A stretch of DNA of 64,000 nt, taken from positions 1 to 64,000 of the forward strand of contig NZ_AOID01000029.1 of assembly GCF_000337195.1 (NCBI RefSeq). The letters run 5' to 3'. This DNA comes from Natrinema versiforme JCM 10478 (GTDB lineage: Archaea > Halobacteriota > Halobacteria > Halobacteriales > Natrialbaceae). A program made the position numbers and the translations under genes. A model generated the notes under the pieces. That model did not search any database and had not been told where the DNA came from. It saw only the letters and a program-made list of their open reading frames with translations. Of the stretch, positions 43,740 through 53,205 are shown piece by piece. The stretch's first letter is position 1; every line of letters starts with the position of its first letter.

Positions 43740-44906
43740 TCATAGCGACTGCCCCCTGGTCGGAGTTAGCGACCGAAATGCGATCGTCGGAAACCGCGGC
43801 TCGACCGTACTCGGCCGCCGACCGCTGCCGTTCTCGGCGGTCGGCAACGGCACGCGGTCGATGACGCCGCGGTCCGCGAGTTCGTAGAGGAACCGCTTGA
43901 CCGTGCCGTCGGTCAGCGACGACCGATCGGCGATCGCGGTCGCGATCTCGCGGATCGGTCGGTCGGCTGATTCGATCTCGATGAGTTCCAGTAGCACCTG
44001 TTGGCGGGTCTCCGAGAGGGCGAGCGGCCGAGCGACGTGGACGCCGTCGTCCGGAACGGCCGCTCGAGCCGTCTCGAGGTGACGGGGTTCGATCCGCTCG
44101 GCGTCGTCCTCGCTCGCGAGCACGGCGGCACCGAACAGGGCCGCGAGCGCGTCGTGGGCGCTCCCGGCCGCCCAGACCGCGAGGTCGCGGATGGCATCGT
44201 GATCGAGCGCGCCCGCCGCGAGGCCCGTCGAGGCGCGGTCGGTCACCACGTCGACGAGTTCGTGATCGCGGTAGGGCGGGACGGTGATCGCGGGCCCCTC
44301 GTGGCTCTCGGGCTCCCGGTGGCCGACCGCGACGGTGGCGGTGCTATCCGCGACCGGCGCGAGCAGTTCCCGGACCCGCTCGACGCCCAGCGTCTCGGGT
44401 TCGTCGTGGTGGTCGATCGCGACGATCGCGCGCCGGTCGGGCCGGGCGAGCCGCTCGCGGATGCGCTCGCGTAGGTCGTCAGTACCGACGCCGCTCTCGG
44501 GAACCCGTTCGCTCGAGACCCCCGAGAGCACGGCTCGGTAGAACGCAAACGCGCTCTCGACCTGCCGGCCGTCGACGGTGACGAACCACGTGGCCGGATC
44601 GGTGTGTCCGCCCCGCGTCGTCGTGACGATCGCCCGGTTCGAGCCGCCGAACTGGTCGTTCAAGGCGTCGAATAGCGCGGTGACGACGGCCGACGTGCCC
44701 GACCCCGACGGACCGACCACCGCGACCGGCGGCGGCAACTCGCCCTCGAAGACCGGCTCGAGCGCGTCGAGTAACTGCTCTAACACGGGGCCGCGACCGA
44801 CCGGTTCCGGTCGGTGGACGGCCGGGCTGAGTTGGTCGCGGTCGACGACGACGCGCTGGCCCTGTCGTGCCGATCGGCGGCGAGCGATGCGCTCCTGGAG
44901 GTCCAT
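43740..44906 (-). CDS. Cdc6/Orc1-like AAA+ ATPase with winged-helix C-terminus
   Basis: This 388-residue protein has an AAA+ core with P-loop-like GPSGSGTS at residues 65-72, where the usual lysine is replaced by threonine, and Walker B IVAIDHHDEP at 161-170. The C-terminal region (about 290-345) has LSETRQQVLLELIEIES and DRSSLTDGTVKRFLYELADRGVIDRV, a winged helix as in archaeal Orc1/Cdc6. The missing lysine makes a replication initiator role doubtful. The start ATG shares one base with the glpC stop (TAATG), which shows coupled translation with the glycerol operon. The gene also leads toward the CHAT protease. Confidence 0.75.
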   Translation of the reverse strand: MDLQERIARRRSARQGQRVVVDRDQLSPAVHRPEPVGRGPVLEQLLDALEPVFEGELPPPVAVVGPSGSGTSAVVTALFDALNDQFGGSNRAIVTTTRGGHTDPATWFVTVDGRQVESAFAFYRAVLSGVSSERVPESGVGTDDLRERIRERLARPDRRAIVAIDHHDEPETLGVERVRELLAPVADSTATVAVGHREPESHEGPAITVPPYRDHELVDVVTDRASTGLAAGALDHDAIRDLAVWAAGSAHDALAALFGAAVLASEDDAERIEPRHLETARAAVPDDGVHVARPLALSETRQQVLLELIEIESADRPIREIATAIADRSSLTDGTVKRFLYELADRGVIDRVPLPTAENGSGRRPSTVEPRFPTIAFRSLTPTRGQSL

Positions 44907-46252
44907 TACTGTGCGTTCGCCCCCGTCGCGGTCGACTCCGCCGTCCCGACCAGCGCCGCCTCGAGCACCTCGAGAGTGTGTGTGATCTCGTAGCCAGTGC
45001 CGTGTTCCATCTGCATCGAGCAGGTCGGACACTCCGTGAGCCCCGTCTCGGCGTCCGCGTCTTCCATGTGGTCGACCATTTCTTCCCCGATTTTCATGGA
45101 GGTTTCGTAATTCTCCGCCTTCCAGCCGTACGTGCCGGAAATCCCGGAACAGGAGTCGCCGACGTCGTGGGCCTCGACGCCGTCGATGGGTGCTAAGACC
45201 TCCAGCGTCTGCCCGTCCAAACCCTGATTCCGGGCGTGACACGGCGCGTGGTAGGCGAAGTCGTCGAACTCGTCGCCGACCGAGGTCCCCTCGAGCTCGG
45301 CTTCGAGGTCCTCGTGAACCCGGAGGTATTCGACGGCGTCCCACGTGTTCTCGGCGACGTCGTCGGTCCCATCGAAGTCGAACAGTTCGGGGTATTCCTG
45401 CCGGAGCGACATCGAACAGGAACTACAGGAGGCGACGATGTCCGCGCCGTCCTCGAGCGCGGCGGCGAGTTCGCGCACGTTCGTCTCGGCCGAGCGGCGC
45501 GCGTCCTCGAGCATCCCGTTTGCGAACATCGGGGTCCCCGAGCAGTGCTGGTCGGGGACCATAATCTCGTAGCCGAGGTGCTCGTAGACACGCACGAGCG
45601 CCTTCGCGACTTCGGGGGTGTTGTAGTTGGCATAGCAGCCGTGGAAGTAGGCGATGCGCTTGTCCGGGTTCGTCACCTGCGCCCCGCCTCGCTTCGTCCA
45701 CCACTCGCGGAACGTCTCCGTCGCGAACTCGGGGAGTTCCCGCTCGCTCGTGATCCCGAGGACCTTCTCGCCGAGCCACTGGGTCGCCGAGAGCCCCATC
45801 ACGAAGTTCGTCGTCCGGGGGAACATCGACCCCAGCGGGGCGAGCCGCCGGTAGTTCGCGAGGATTCGGTTGCGGACGTACTCCCGCGAGAATTTGTCCA
45901 TCTGCTCCTCGACGTACTCGCCGCGTGCGGTGTTGTGCATCTGTGAGAGCGGCACGTCGGAGGGACAGGCGCTATCACAGCGCATGCAGTTCGAACACTT
46001 CATCACCGAGTCGTCGACGTCCTGATCCTCCTGTCGCTTGAGCCGCCACTGCTCTGGCCCCTGGAACTTCGGCCCGGGGAACTCGTCGTCGACCTCGGCG
46101 ACGGGACAGTTGGTGTCACACGTCGAGCACTTGTAGCAGTCGTCCGCGCCCGGCCGGAGGTCCATCTCCTCGGCCTCCGGAAAGACCTGAATCGGCTCGA
46201 AGTCGTCGTCTCCCGATACCCCGCCGTCGGTCGGCCGTTCTGCGTCACTCAT
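44906..46252 (-). CDS. glpC: anaerobic-type glycerol-3-phosphate dehydrogenase subunit C
   Basis: This 448-residue iron-sulfur subunit links GlpAB to the membrane electron chain. Two ferredoxin-type clusters are encoded by CYKCSTCDTNCP (near residue 39) and CSNCMRCDSACP (near 85). Two CCG (heterodisulfide-reductase-like) modules follow, with GCYANYN, HCSGTPMFANG, SCSSCSMSLRQEYP and CSGISGTYG plus CPTCSMQMEHG. Length matches haloarchaeal GlpC. Despite the name, haloarchaea use this complex aerobically for glycerol (literature). It is the third gene of glpABC. Confidence 0.94.
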   Translation of the reverse strand: MSDAERPTDGGVSGDDDFEPIQVFPEAEEMDLRPGADDCYKCSTCDTNCPVAEVDDEFPGPKFQGPEQWRLKRQEDQDVDDSVMKCSNCMRCDSACPSDVPLSQMHNTARGEYVEEQMDKFSREYVRNRILANYRRLAPLGSMFPRTTNFVMGLSATQWLGEKVLGITSERELPEFATETFREWWTKRGGAQVTNPDKRIAYFHGCYANYNTPEVAKALVRVYEHLGYEIMVPDQHCSGTPMFANGMLEDARRSAETNVRELAAALEDGADIVASCSSCSMSLRQEYPELFDFDGTDDVAENTWDAVEYLRVHEDLEAELEGTSVGDEFDDFAYHAPCHARNQGLDGQTLEVLAPIDGVEAHDVGDSCSGISGTYGWKAENYETSMKIGEEMVDHMEDADAETGLTECPTCSMQMEHGTGYEITHTLEVLEAALVGTAESTATGANAQ

Positions 46253-46373
46253 CGTATCACCTGAATTGATTGTCCGCCGTGTCCGCCGTCGATCGCATCG
46301 CTCGAGCGGATCCGTTCACCCGCCCGTCGTCGTTCGAGTCCGAGACTCGAGTCGCGTGTACTGTCTCTGCTAG

Positions 46374-47678
46374 TCATTGTCGCTCCTCCGCGGCGCGTTG
46401 CCCGGCAACGTAGCCCGTCGCGAGTGAGACCCCGGCACCGGATTTCTCGGCCGCGAAGTCGTAGCCGCCGAGTACCGCGCCCGCCCCGCGCAGGTTCGGG
46501 AACTCGAGGCCGTCGTCGGCGTCGAGCGGGCGGAGATCGCGGTCGACCGGCAGGCCGAACTGTGCGTAGGGCTGGTCGCCGAAGACGTCGTCGACGAACC
46601 AGTCGTAGCGGTCCGCGGCGTGGGGAACGTGGCAGTCGAAGATCGGTTCGAACACCCGTCCGCGCTCCGATTCGACCCCTTTGCCGACCAGTCCGCCGGT
46701 CGCGAGCACGTACTGGTCGGCCCGGTGGGGAATCTCGGTCCCGTTGCGGTCGACGATGACGTGATCGATCGGCGGGGGCGCGTTTCCGTCCGGCCCGTCC
46801 GCAGCGGTCTCGTAGTCGACCACCGGAACGCCCGTCGTGACGCGGACGCCCCGCTCTGCGAGCGCGTCGTAGAGCAGGTCCTCGAGTCGCATCCCGGGCA
46901 GGCTCGGCGGCCCCATCGGGACCTCGAAGACGTCGACGCCGAGTCGGTCCCCGAGGTCGGCCCTGACCGCGTCGGCGTGGTCGTCGCCGAGGACGGCGGG
47001 GAAGCCGACGCGGGGTTCGCCCTCGAGGTGCGGTTCGACGACCGCGGCGAGGGCCTCGCGAGCGGTGGTCTCGCCGCGGTCAGTTCGGACCGTTTCGGGT
47101 TGGTCGAGCAGGTGGGCGTACCGCGTGATCTTCGCGTCGTCCCGGACGATGCCGGGGAACCGCACCGTGACGCCGCGGGCCTCGAAGGGCGCGCCGGCGG
47201 CCTTGAGGTGGGACGCTGCAAGCGGCGCGTCGAAGTCCGGCAGCGTTTCGAAGCCGACGAGCAGCGCGTCGCGGTCGTCGCTCGCGAGGCCGTCGGCGGT
47301 CGAGGCCGGGTATCTCGCGGTCGGCTTGACCGTGCCGCCGTGGGTCGGCACGAGCGCGTTCGCGTCCGTGTGGCCCCCCTCGTAGGCGTCACCGGCGATC
47401 TCGTCGAAAAAGGAAAGCGCCTCGCGGACCGCCTCGCCGCCCACCCTCTCGTAGGGGTGGCCGGCCGGCAGGTCCTCGAGCGCCGCGAACGGGTCCGCGA
47501 GCGGGCCGTCGCCCGCCGGCGCGTATCCCAGCACGTCGATCAGTCCGCTGGCGTGGCGGAGCGTGCTCTGTTTGGCCGAGACGAGTCGCACCTGCGCGCC
47601 CCGGTCCGCGGCGGCCAGCGCGGCGGTCGCGCCGGCGAGGCCGCCGCCGATGACGAGGACATCGTCCTCGATGGCCAT
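46374..47678 (-). CDS. glpB: anaerobic-type glycerol-3-phosphate dehydrogenase subunit B
   Basis: This 434-residue flavoprotein begins with the FAD-binding GGGLAGATAALAAADRGAQVRLVSA (shown in part) and has GMRLEDLLYDALAERGVRV and VLATGGLVGKGVESERGRVFEP in the middle. The C-terminal NLRGAGAVLGGYDFAAEKSGAGVSLATGY is the second FAD contact. It overlaps nothing but is directly abutted by glpA, whose stop ends immediately before its ATG. It acts as part of the GlpABC complex. Confidence 0.93.
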   Translation of the reverse strand: MAIEDDVLVIGGGLAGATAALAAADRGAQVRLVSAKQSTLRHASGLIDVLGYAPAGDGPLADPFAALEDLPAGHPYERVGGEAVREALSFFDEIAGDAYEGGHTDANALVPTHGGTVKPTARYPASTADGLASDDRDALLVGFETLPDFDAPLAASHLKAAGAPFEARGVTVRFPGIVRDDAKITRYAHLLDQPETVRTDRGETTAREALAAVVEPHLEGEPRVGFPAVLGDDHADAVRADLGDRLGVDVFEVPMGPPSLPGMRLEDLLYDALAERGVRVTTGVPVVDYETAADGPDGNAPPPIDHVIVDRNGTEIPHRADQYVLATGGLVGKGVESERGRVFEPIFDCHVPHAADRYDWFVDDVFGDQPYAQFGLPVDRDLRPLDADDGLEFPNLRGAGAVLGGYDFAAEKSGAGVSLATGYVAGQRAAEERQ

Positions 47679-49388
47679 TCAGCGAGCCCCCCGGGGGCCG
47701 TCGACCCGGTCCCCCTCGGGTCGGCCGCCGTCGAAGGCCGCGAAGTCGACATCCTCACCCGCGCTCGCCGGGTCGCGATCACGGTTCATCGTCGCCGCGT
47801 GCAGCGCGTAGTTGAGCATCGCCTGGGAGAGCTGTTCGCCCCACAGGGCGTGGCGCTCGCCCTTCCAGCGCTCCTGAAAGAGTTCGTCCAGCGCCTCGCG
47901 GACGGTCTCTTCGTCGTGTGTCGGATGGAGTTCGCTCGCCATGTTCCCACAGCAAAAGCCGCCCTGACAGTTCCCCATCGAGGCCCGCGTGCGGATGCGG
48001 ACCGCGTTCAGGTCCGACCCGGACTGCGAGACGGCGTCTTGGATCTCCGCCCGAGTCACCCCTTCGCACTGGCAGATCACCGGGTTCGGCTCGTCGGTCT
48101 CGAGCACATCGCACGCTCGACTGCCGAGTCGCTGCTTGCTCCGGCGGGCCACCGGCGAGCGCAGGCCGAAGTCGTCCATCCCGGCCTCGAGCCGTTCGAT
48201 GTTTTCGCTGCCGGGAAGGGGTTCCTCCGCAGTAGCACAGGAGGCGTTCACGCCCAACTGCTCGCAGACGTGATCCGATATCTCCTCGGCCATCGCCCGG
48301 TAGGTGGTGAATTTGCCGCCGACGATGCTCGACATCCCCGAGACGCCGTCGCGGTCGGCGTGATCGAGCAGGAAGAAGTCCCGCGTGATGTCGGTCGGGT
48401 CCTGCGTGCCGGTTCCCGGCGGCTCGTACAGCGGGCGGACGCCCCAGAACGAGCGGATCGTCCGCGCTTCCGAGAGGATCGGCACCAGTTCCGAGAGCGT
48501 GTCGATCATCTGGTCGACTTCCCACCCCGCCTCGGGGTAGTCGTCCGGGTCCGAGACCTCCTCGTCGGTCGTCCCGAGGATGGCCGTCGTCTCGTGGGGG
48601 ACGACGATATCGGCGTCGCCCTTCGGCCGGCAGCGGTTGATCACGGTATCGACCTGCCGGACGTTCATGATCGTCATCACGCCCTTCGATGGTCGAACCT
48701 CGATCTCGAGGTCGGCCATCGCGCCGATCTGACCCGCCCACGCGCCGGTCGCGTTGACGACGTAGTCGGCGGTGATCTCCTCCGTGGTACCGGGGGTGGC
48801 GTGCGTGCGCTTGCCCGGCCCCGAGTCGTGGCGCACTTCGACCCCGTAGATGTCGTCGCCATCGCGCAGCAGATCGATCACTTCGGCGTGGGTCTCGACG
48901 CGCGCCCCGTGGGTCTCGGCGTCGATCGCGTTCGCTACGCAGAGCCGGAACGGATCGACCGCGCCGTCGGGGACCTCGATCGCTCGTTTGACGTCGTCCG
49001 CGAGGTACGGTTCGACCTCGCGGGCTTCCGACCCCGAGAGCACGCGAGCGGGAATCCCGCACTCGCGACAGCCCTCGAGTTTCTCACGGAAGTAGTCGTC
49101 CGAGTCCTCGGGGCGCTGGACGAACAGGCCGCCGGTCTCCTCGACGCAGTGGCCGGCGATCTCCCGGAGGATCTCGTTTTCCTCGATACACTCCGTCGCG
49201 CTGGCCTGGTCGGAGACGGCGTAGCGGCCGCCGCTGTGGAGCAGGCCGTGCATCCGCCCGGTCGTCCCGTCGGTGAGGTTGCCCCGCTCGACGAGCGTGA
49301 CGTCGAGGCCGCGCATCGCCAGATCACGGGCGATGCCACACCCGGTCGACCCACCGCCGAGGACGAGGACCGCAGTATCGCGTGCCAT
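47679..49388 (-). CDS. glpA: glycerol-3-phosphate dehydrogenase subunit A
   Basis: This 569-residue flavoprotein oxidises sn-glycerol-3-phosphate to dihydroxyacetone phosphate. The FAD motif [20 protein letters not shown] starts near residue 7, followed by [20 protein letters not shown], characteristic of GlpA/GlpD. The C-terminal region has a BFD-like [2Fe-2S] site in [15 protein letters not shown] and [10 protein letters not shown], which defines GlpA. The ATG at 49388 was chosen over a start 10 codons upstream for its normal N-terminus ([16 protein letters not shown]). Confidence 0.95.
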   Translation of the reverse strand: MARDTAVLVLGGGSTGCGIARDLAMRGLDVTLVERGNLTDGTTGRMHGLLHSGGRYAVSDQASATECIEENEILREIAGHCVEETGGLFVQRPEDSDDYFREKLEGCRECGIPARVLSGSEAREVEPYLADDVKRAIEVPDGAVDPFRLCVANAIDAETHGARVETHAEVIDLLRDGDDIYGVEVRHDSGPGKRTHATPGTTEEITADYVVNATGAWAGQIGAMADLEIEVRPSKGVMTIMNVRQVDTVINRCRPKGDADIVVPHETTAILGTTDEEVSDPDDYPEAGWEVDQMIDTLSELVPILSEARTIRSFWGVRPLYEPPGTGTQDPTDITRDFFLLDHADRDGVSGMSSIVGGKFTTYRAMAEEISDHVCEQLGVNASCATAEEPLPGSENIERLEAGMDDFGLRSPVARRSKQRLGSRACDVLETDEPNPVICQCEGVTRAEIQDAVSQSGSDLNAVRIRTRASMGNCQGGFCCGNMASELHPTHDEETVREALDELFQERWKGERHALWGEQLSQAMLNYALHAATMNRDRDPASAGEDVDFAAFDGGRPEGDRVDGPRGAR

Positions 49389-49684
49389 TCTGTCACTGAC
49401 CTCTACGGCCACCCGCACCTTTATTTTATCGACGGGAAGAAAGCGCCCATAACAATCGGTCGCAGTCGGGAATCTCCCTCAGGTATCGCGACTCGAGGGG
49501 ACTGGTTACCGATCGTTTCTCTCGGGATACTCGTACGTAGCGCGCTTGGAACGCCTGTTATCGTTCTCGAGTTTATGAAACACGTCTTATGGATTCGATA
49601 ACATTTATAATGATCGTCAAAGTTGTTTACCAGTATCACGGTGTCATCGGTAAAGATGGCGCGTGGACGTCTGGGTGACCACCA
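49389..49684. promoter_or_regulatory. divergent glpA/glpK promoter region
   Basis: The 296-bp gap lies between divergent glpABC and glpK. For glpA the minus strand shows GATAAAATAAAGG at about 49417-49430, roughly 30-40 nt upstream of its start. For glpK the plus strand shows ACATTTATAATG near 49600-49611, about 75-85 nt before its ATG, implying a leader. The gap is AT-richer than the genes. Shared regulation by GlpR or a glycerol-3-phosphate sensor is plausible but unproven. Confidence 0.5.
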
Positions 49685-51226
49685 ATGACAGCCAATACCT
49701 ACGTCGGTGCGGTAGACCAGGGAACGACCGGCACCCGCTTCATCGTGTTCGATCACGAGGGGCAGGTCGTCGCGAACGCTTACGAGAAGCACGAACAGAT
49801 CTACCCGGAACCCGGGTGGGTCGAGCACGACCCGATGGAGATCTGGGAGAACACGAAAGACGTCATCCGACAGGCGCTCGGGCAGGCGGGGATCAGCCCC
49901 GACCAACTCGAGGCCATCGGCGTGACCAACCAGCGGGAGACGACGCTCCTGTGGGACGCCGACTCCGGCCGGCCGGTCCACAACGCCATCGTCTGGCAGG
50001 ACCGGCGGACCACCGACCGTGTCGAACAACTCGAGGAAGACAATCTCGTCGAGACGATTCGCGACAAGACCGGGCTCGAGGCCGATGCCTACTTCTCGGC
50101 GACGAAAGCCGAGTGGCTGCTCGACAACGCCGATCCGATCAAACTCGAGCGCTCCCGGCCCGAGGACATCCACGACCGCGCGGCAAAAGGCGAGGTGCTG
50201 TTCGGCACCATCGACTCATGGCTGATCTACAACCTCACGGGCGAGCACATCACCGAGGTCACGAACGCCTCGCGGACGATGCTCTACAACATCCACGACC
50301 TCGCATGGGACGACGACCTCCTCGCGGAGTTCGACATCCCCGAAGCGATGCTCCCCGAGGTCCGTCCCTCGAGCGACGACGAGACCTACGGGACGACCGA
50401 TCCGGACGGCTTCCTCGAGGCCGAGGTGCCCGTTGCAGGCGCGCTGGGCGACCAGCAAGCCGCCCTGTTCGGCCAGACCTGCTTCGACGCCGGCGACGCG
50501 AAGAACACCTACGGGACCGGCTCCTTTTTCCTGATGAACACCGGCAGCGAGGCCGTCGAGTCCGATCACGGCCTCCTGACGACCATCGGCTTCCAGCGCT
50601 CGGGCGAGGAGGTTCAGTACGCGCTGGAGGGCTCGATCTTCATCACCGGCGCGGCGATCGAGTGGCTCGAGGACATGTCGCTGATCGACAACCCCGCCCA
50701 GACGGCGGAACTGGCCCGCAGCGTCGACTCGACTGACGGCGTCTACGTCGTCCCGGCCTTTACCGGGCTCGGCGCGCCCCACTGGGACCAGCGCGCCCGC
50801 GGCACCATCGTCGGGATGACCCGCGGCACGCGGAAGGAACACGTCGTCCGCGCGACCCTCGAGTCGATCGCCTACCAGACTCGGGACGTGGCGGAGGCGA
50901 TGGAGGCCGATTCCGGCATCGAGATGCGCTCGCTGAAAGTCGACGGCGGCGCGGTCAAGAACAACTTCCTCTGTCAGCTCCAGTCGGACATCATCGGCTC
51001 GGAGATCGTCCGCCCGGTCGTCGACGAGACGACGGCGCTGGGGTCGGCCTACGCAGCCGGCCTCGCCGTCGGGTACTGGAGCGACCCCGACGAGTTGCGG
51101 AGCAACTGGCAGGTCGACGCGGAGTTCGAGCCGAAGATGGCCCCCGAGACGGCGGACAAGCGCTACGACCGCTGGAGCGAGGCGGTCGAACGATCGCGCG
51201 ACTGGGCGCGGGACGGTGAGGAGTGA
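49685..51226 (+). CDS. glpK: glycerol kinase
   Basis: This 513-residue FGGY-family kinase phosphorylates glycerol to sn-glycerol-3-phosphate. It opens with the ATP-binding VGAVDQGTTGTRFIVFDHEG. VTNQRETTLLWD, FGTIDSWLIYNLTGEH, GDQQAALFGQTCF and the C-terminal LKVDGGAVKNNFLCQLQSDI are all FGGY/GlpK motifs. Length matches the family. The next gene begins 3 nt after its stop, so kinase and transporter are co-transcribed. In haloarchaea the GlpK route is the main way to use glycerol (literature). Confidence 0.97.
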   Translation: MTANTYVGAVDQGTTGTRFIVFDHEGQVVANAYEKHEQIYPEPGWVEHDPMEIWENTKDVIRQALGQAGISPDQLEAIGVTNQRETTLLWDADSGRPVHNAIVWQDRRTTDRVEQLEEDNLVETIRDKTGLEADAYFSATKAEWLLDNADPIKLERSRPEDIHDRAAKGEVLFGTIDSWLIYNLTGEHITEVTNASRTMLYNIHDLAWDDDLLAEFDIPEAMLPEVRPSSDDETYGTTDPDGFLEAEVPVAGALGDQQAALFGQTCFDAGDAKNTYGTGSFFLMNTGSEAVESDHGLLTTIGFQRSGEEVQYALEGSIFITGAAIEWLEDMSLIDNPAQTAELARSVDSTDGVYVVPAFTGLGAPHWDQRARGTIVGMTRGTRKEHVVRATLESIAYQTRDVAEAMEADSGIEMRSLKVDGGAVKNNFLCQLQSDIIGSEIVRPVVDETTALGSAYAAGLAVGYWSDPDELRSNWQVDAEFEPKMAPETADKRYDRWSEAVERSRDWARDGEE

Positions 51227-51229
51227 CCC

Positions 51230-52270
51230 ATGTACGGAACGCTCCTACAGGTTCCCGTCATCGGGATGGAGTTCGAAGCGTTCGCCGTGCTGTTGATCGC
51301 CGCCCTCGCCGGCGGCGCGTTCGGCGCAGCGCTCGGTGCGCTCCCGTCGTTCGTCTTCACCGGCTTCGTCGTCTTCCTCGGTGAAGGTCTGGGCGTCCTC
51401 GAGGGGGATCTCGCGACCGACATCACCGGCGTGATCGGCTTCGGCGCGGTCACCGGCCCACACATCGCCTTCGCCGGCGGCGTCGCCGCGACGGCCTATG
51501 CCGGGCGAAAGTACCCGGAGATGGCTCCCGACGGCTCGACCTACCACTTCGGGAAGGAGATCGCGTACGCGTTCGGGACGAAACCCGACATCCTCGCGGT
51601 CGGCGCGGTTTTCGGGGCGCTGGGAATGCTCATTACTCAGGTGATGACCGGGCTCGGTTTCCCGACGGATAACATCGCGCTGTCGGTCGTCGCAACAGCC
51701 TTCCTCGCGCGGATCGCGTTCGGCTACCCGCTCGTCGGCAAGGTCGGCGGCTCGAGCGTGCTCGACATGTCGCCGTTCGAGCGCGGCGAGAAACGCATAG
51801 CCGCCGACGGCGGCACCGAGACCGGGCGACTGGCGACCGAGCCGTGGCTGCCACACCAGTACGAGTGGAGCGGCGTGACCGCTATCGGCATCGTGGGGGG
51901 CCTCCTCGGCGGCTTCATCTGGCTCGAGACGGGGAGTATCTTCATGGGCTACGCGATCTCCGCGATGAGCCTCCTCTTTCTCAACCTCGGCGTCGAGAAG
52001 ATCCCGGTCACTCACCACATCACGCTGCTTGGATCGACCGGCGCGGTGATCGCGGCGTCGGCCGTCAGCAGCGACCCGATCGTACTGCTCGTCGCCGGCG
52101 CGTTCGGCGCGATCAGCGCCCTCATCGGCGAACTGTCCCAGCGGGTGTTCTACTCGCACTCCGGGACTCACGTCGACCCGCCCGCGATGGCCATCGCGGC
52201 GTTCATGCTCGTCATCGGGGTCCTGTATCTGGCTGGGCTCTTGCCCAACCCGGGCTACCTCGGACTCTGA
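51230..52270 (+). CDS. putative glycerol uptake membrane protein
   Basis: This 346-residue protein has about nine to ten glycine-rich transmembrane helices, such as AGGAFGAALGALPSFVFTGF and GGLLGGFIWLETGSIFMGYA. It does not look like the aquaporin-type GlpF (no NPA motifs). The equivalent gene after glpK in Haloferax volcanii is named as a putative glycerol facilitator (there called glpX, unrelated to FBPase GlpX), and position alone supports that idea here. Substrate and mechanism are untested from sequence. Confidence 0.72.
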   Translation: MYGTLLQVPVIGMEFEAFAVLLIAALAGGAFGAALGALPSFVFTGFVVFLGEGLGVLEGDLATDITGVIGFGAVTGPHIAFAGGVAATAYAGRKYPEMAPDGSTYHFGKEIAYAFGTKPDILAVGAVFGALGMLITQVMTGLGFPTDNIALSVVATAFLARIAFGYPLVGKVGGSSVLDMSPFERGEKRIAADGGTETGRLATEPWLPHQYEWSGVTAIGIVGGLLGGFIWLETGSIFMGYAISAMSLLFLNLGVEKIPVTHHITLLGSTGAVIAASAVSSDPIVLLVAGAFGAISALIGELSQRVFYSHSGTHVDPPAMAIAAFMLVIGVLYLAGLLPNPGYLGL

Positions 52271-52407
52271 ACGGTTCGACGCCGACTGCGGTCGTCTCTT
52301 CGCTCTCCCGTTGGCGATTCGGTTTCCGACAGTCTCGAGCGTGGTGTGCGTGACGATCGTCGCCTCGAGTGGGGACGGGGGACCCACACGACGGTCGGTG
52401 CCGGTGT

Positions 52408-52416
52408 GAATTTATC
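52408..52416 (+). promoter_or_regulatory. TATA box of the methyltransferase gene
   Basis: GAATTTATC is about 28 nt before the ATG at 52441, the leaderless spacing. It favours that ATG over an in-frame ATG seven codons upstream. Confidence 0.5.
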
Positions 52417-52440
52417 AGTATGCGATCTCAAGTTGCGTTC

Positions 52441-53034
52441 ATGGAACGGTTTGAGAACACCAGACAGCCCGATTGGGACTGGTGGGGGAAACTGTGGCCC
52501 GCACCGGGAGAAACGCTCCGCGAACTCGGCCTCGAATCCGGAGATACGGTCGCCGAAATCGGGAGCGGGAACGGCTATTTCGCGCTCCCGGCCGCTCGAA
52601 TCACCGCGCCTGCGTCGGTCTACGCGTTGGACATTGACGAGTCGCTATTGGAGGCATTATCGCATCTCGCCGACCAGCAAGCCATCGAGAATCTCACTAC
52701 GGTCACGGGCGATGCTCGAGAGCTAGCGCGGCACCTTCCGGAACCCGTCGATGTCGTTCTGATAGCGAACACCTTCCACGGCATCGATGAGCCCGCAACG
52801 GTCGTGCAACAGACGTTCGACTCGCTTCGCCCCGGGGGACGATTCATCGTCATCAACTGGAAGGACCGCCCGCGGGAGTCGACCCGAATCGCCGGTGAGC
52901 CGCGGGGCCCGCCAACTGAGTTGAGAACGGCTCCCGAAGCGACCGAACGGACGGTTCTCGACGCGGCGGGGTTCACGCTCGAAGACACGATCGAGCTCCC
53001 GCCGTATCACTACGCGCTCGTGTTCGAACGATAA
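52441..53034 (+). CDS. class I SAM-dependent methyltransferase
   Basis: This 197-residue Rossmann-fold protein shows the SAM-binding loop VAEIGSGNGYFALPAARI (motif I), VYALDIDESLLEAL (acidic end of strand 2), and DVVLIANTFHGIDEP (post-I/II region), followed by GGRFIVINWKDRP. This is a Methyltransf_25/UbiE-like domain of standard length. The N-terminal MERFENTRQPDWDWWGKLWP is aromatic-rich, which may help substrate recognition. The methyl acceptor is unknown. Confidence 0.85.
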   Translation: MERFENTRQPDWDWWGKLWPAPGETLRELGLESGDTVAEIGSGNGYFALPAARITAPASVYALDIDESLLEALSHLADQQAIENLTTVTGDARELARHLPEPVDVVLIANTFHGIDEPATVVQQTFDSLRPGGRFIVINWKDRPRESTRIAGEPRGPPTELRTAPEATERTVLDAAGFTLEDTIELPPYHYALVFER

Positions 53035-53171
53035 GCGTCCGCAGTGAACGCACGTTCCGCGGGGAGGCGGTTCGAGAAAGCGACGTTCGAGGGGGCGACG
53101 GCGTCGACTTTCGACGGAGTGAGAAAGGGTATCACCGGCTGCGCTGTCAGTCTCGAGCGTCTCCGAACCGA

Positions 53172-53180
53172 CTATTTTAG
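53172..53180 (+). promoter_or_regulatory. TATA box of the phosphoglycolate phosphatase gene
   Basis: CTATTTTAG lies about 30 nt before the ATG at 53206 and supports that start. Confidence 0.5.
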
Positions 53181-53205
53181 GGCACACAGCCCTCGAGTGA
53201 CGGCT

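Noticed and set aside
46620-49601. 993-codon plus-strand frame opposite glpB and glpA
   Set aside because: Long antisense frames are common at this GC content; the translation has no family motif, while GlpA and GlpB are unmistakable.
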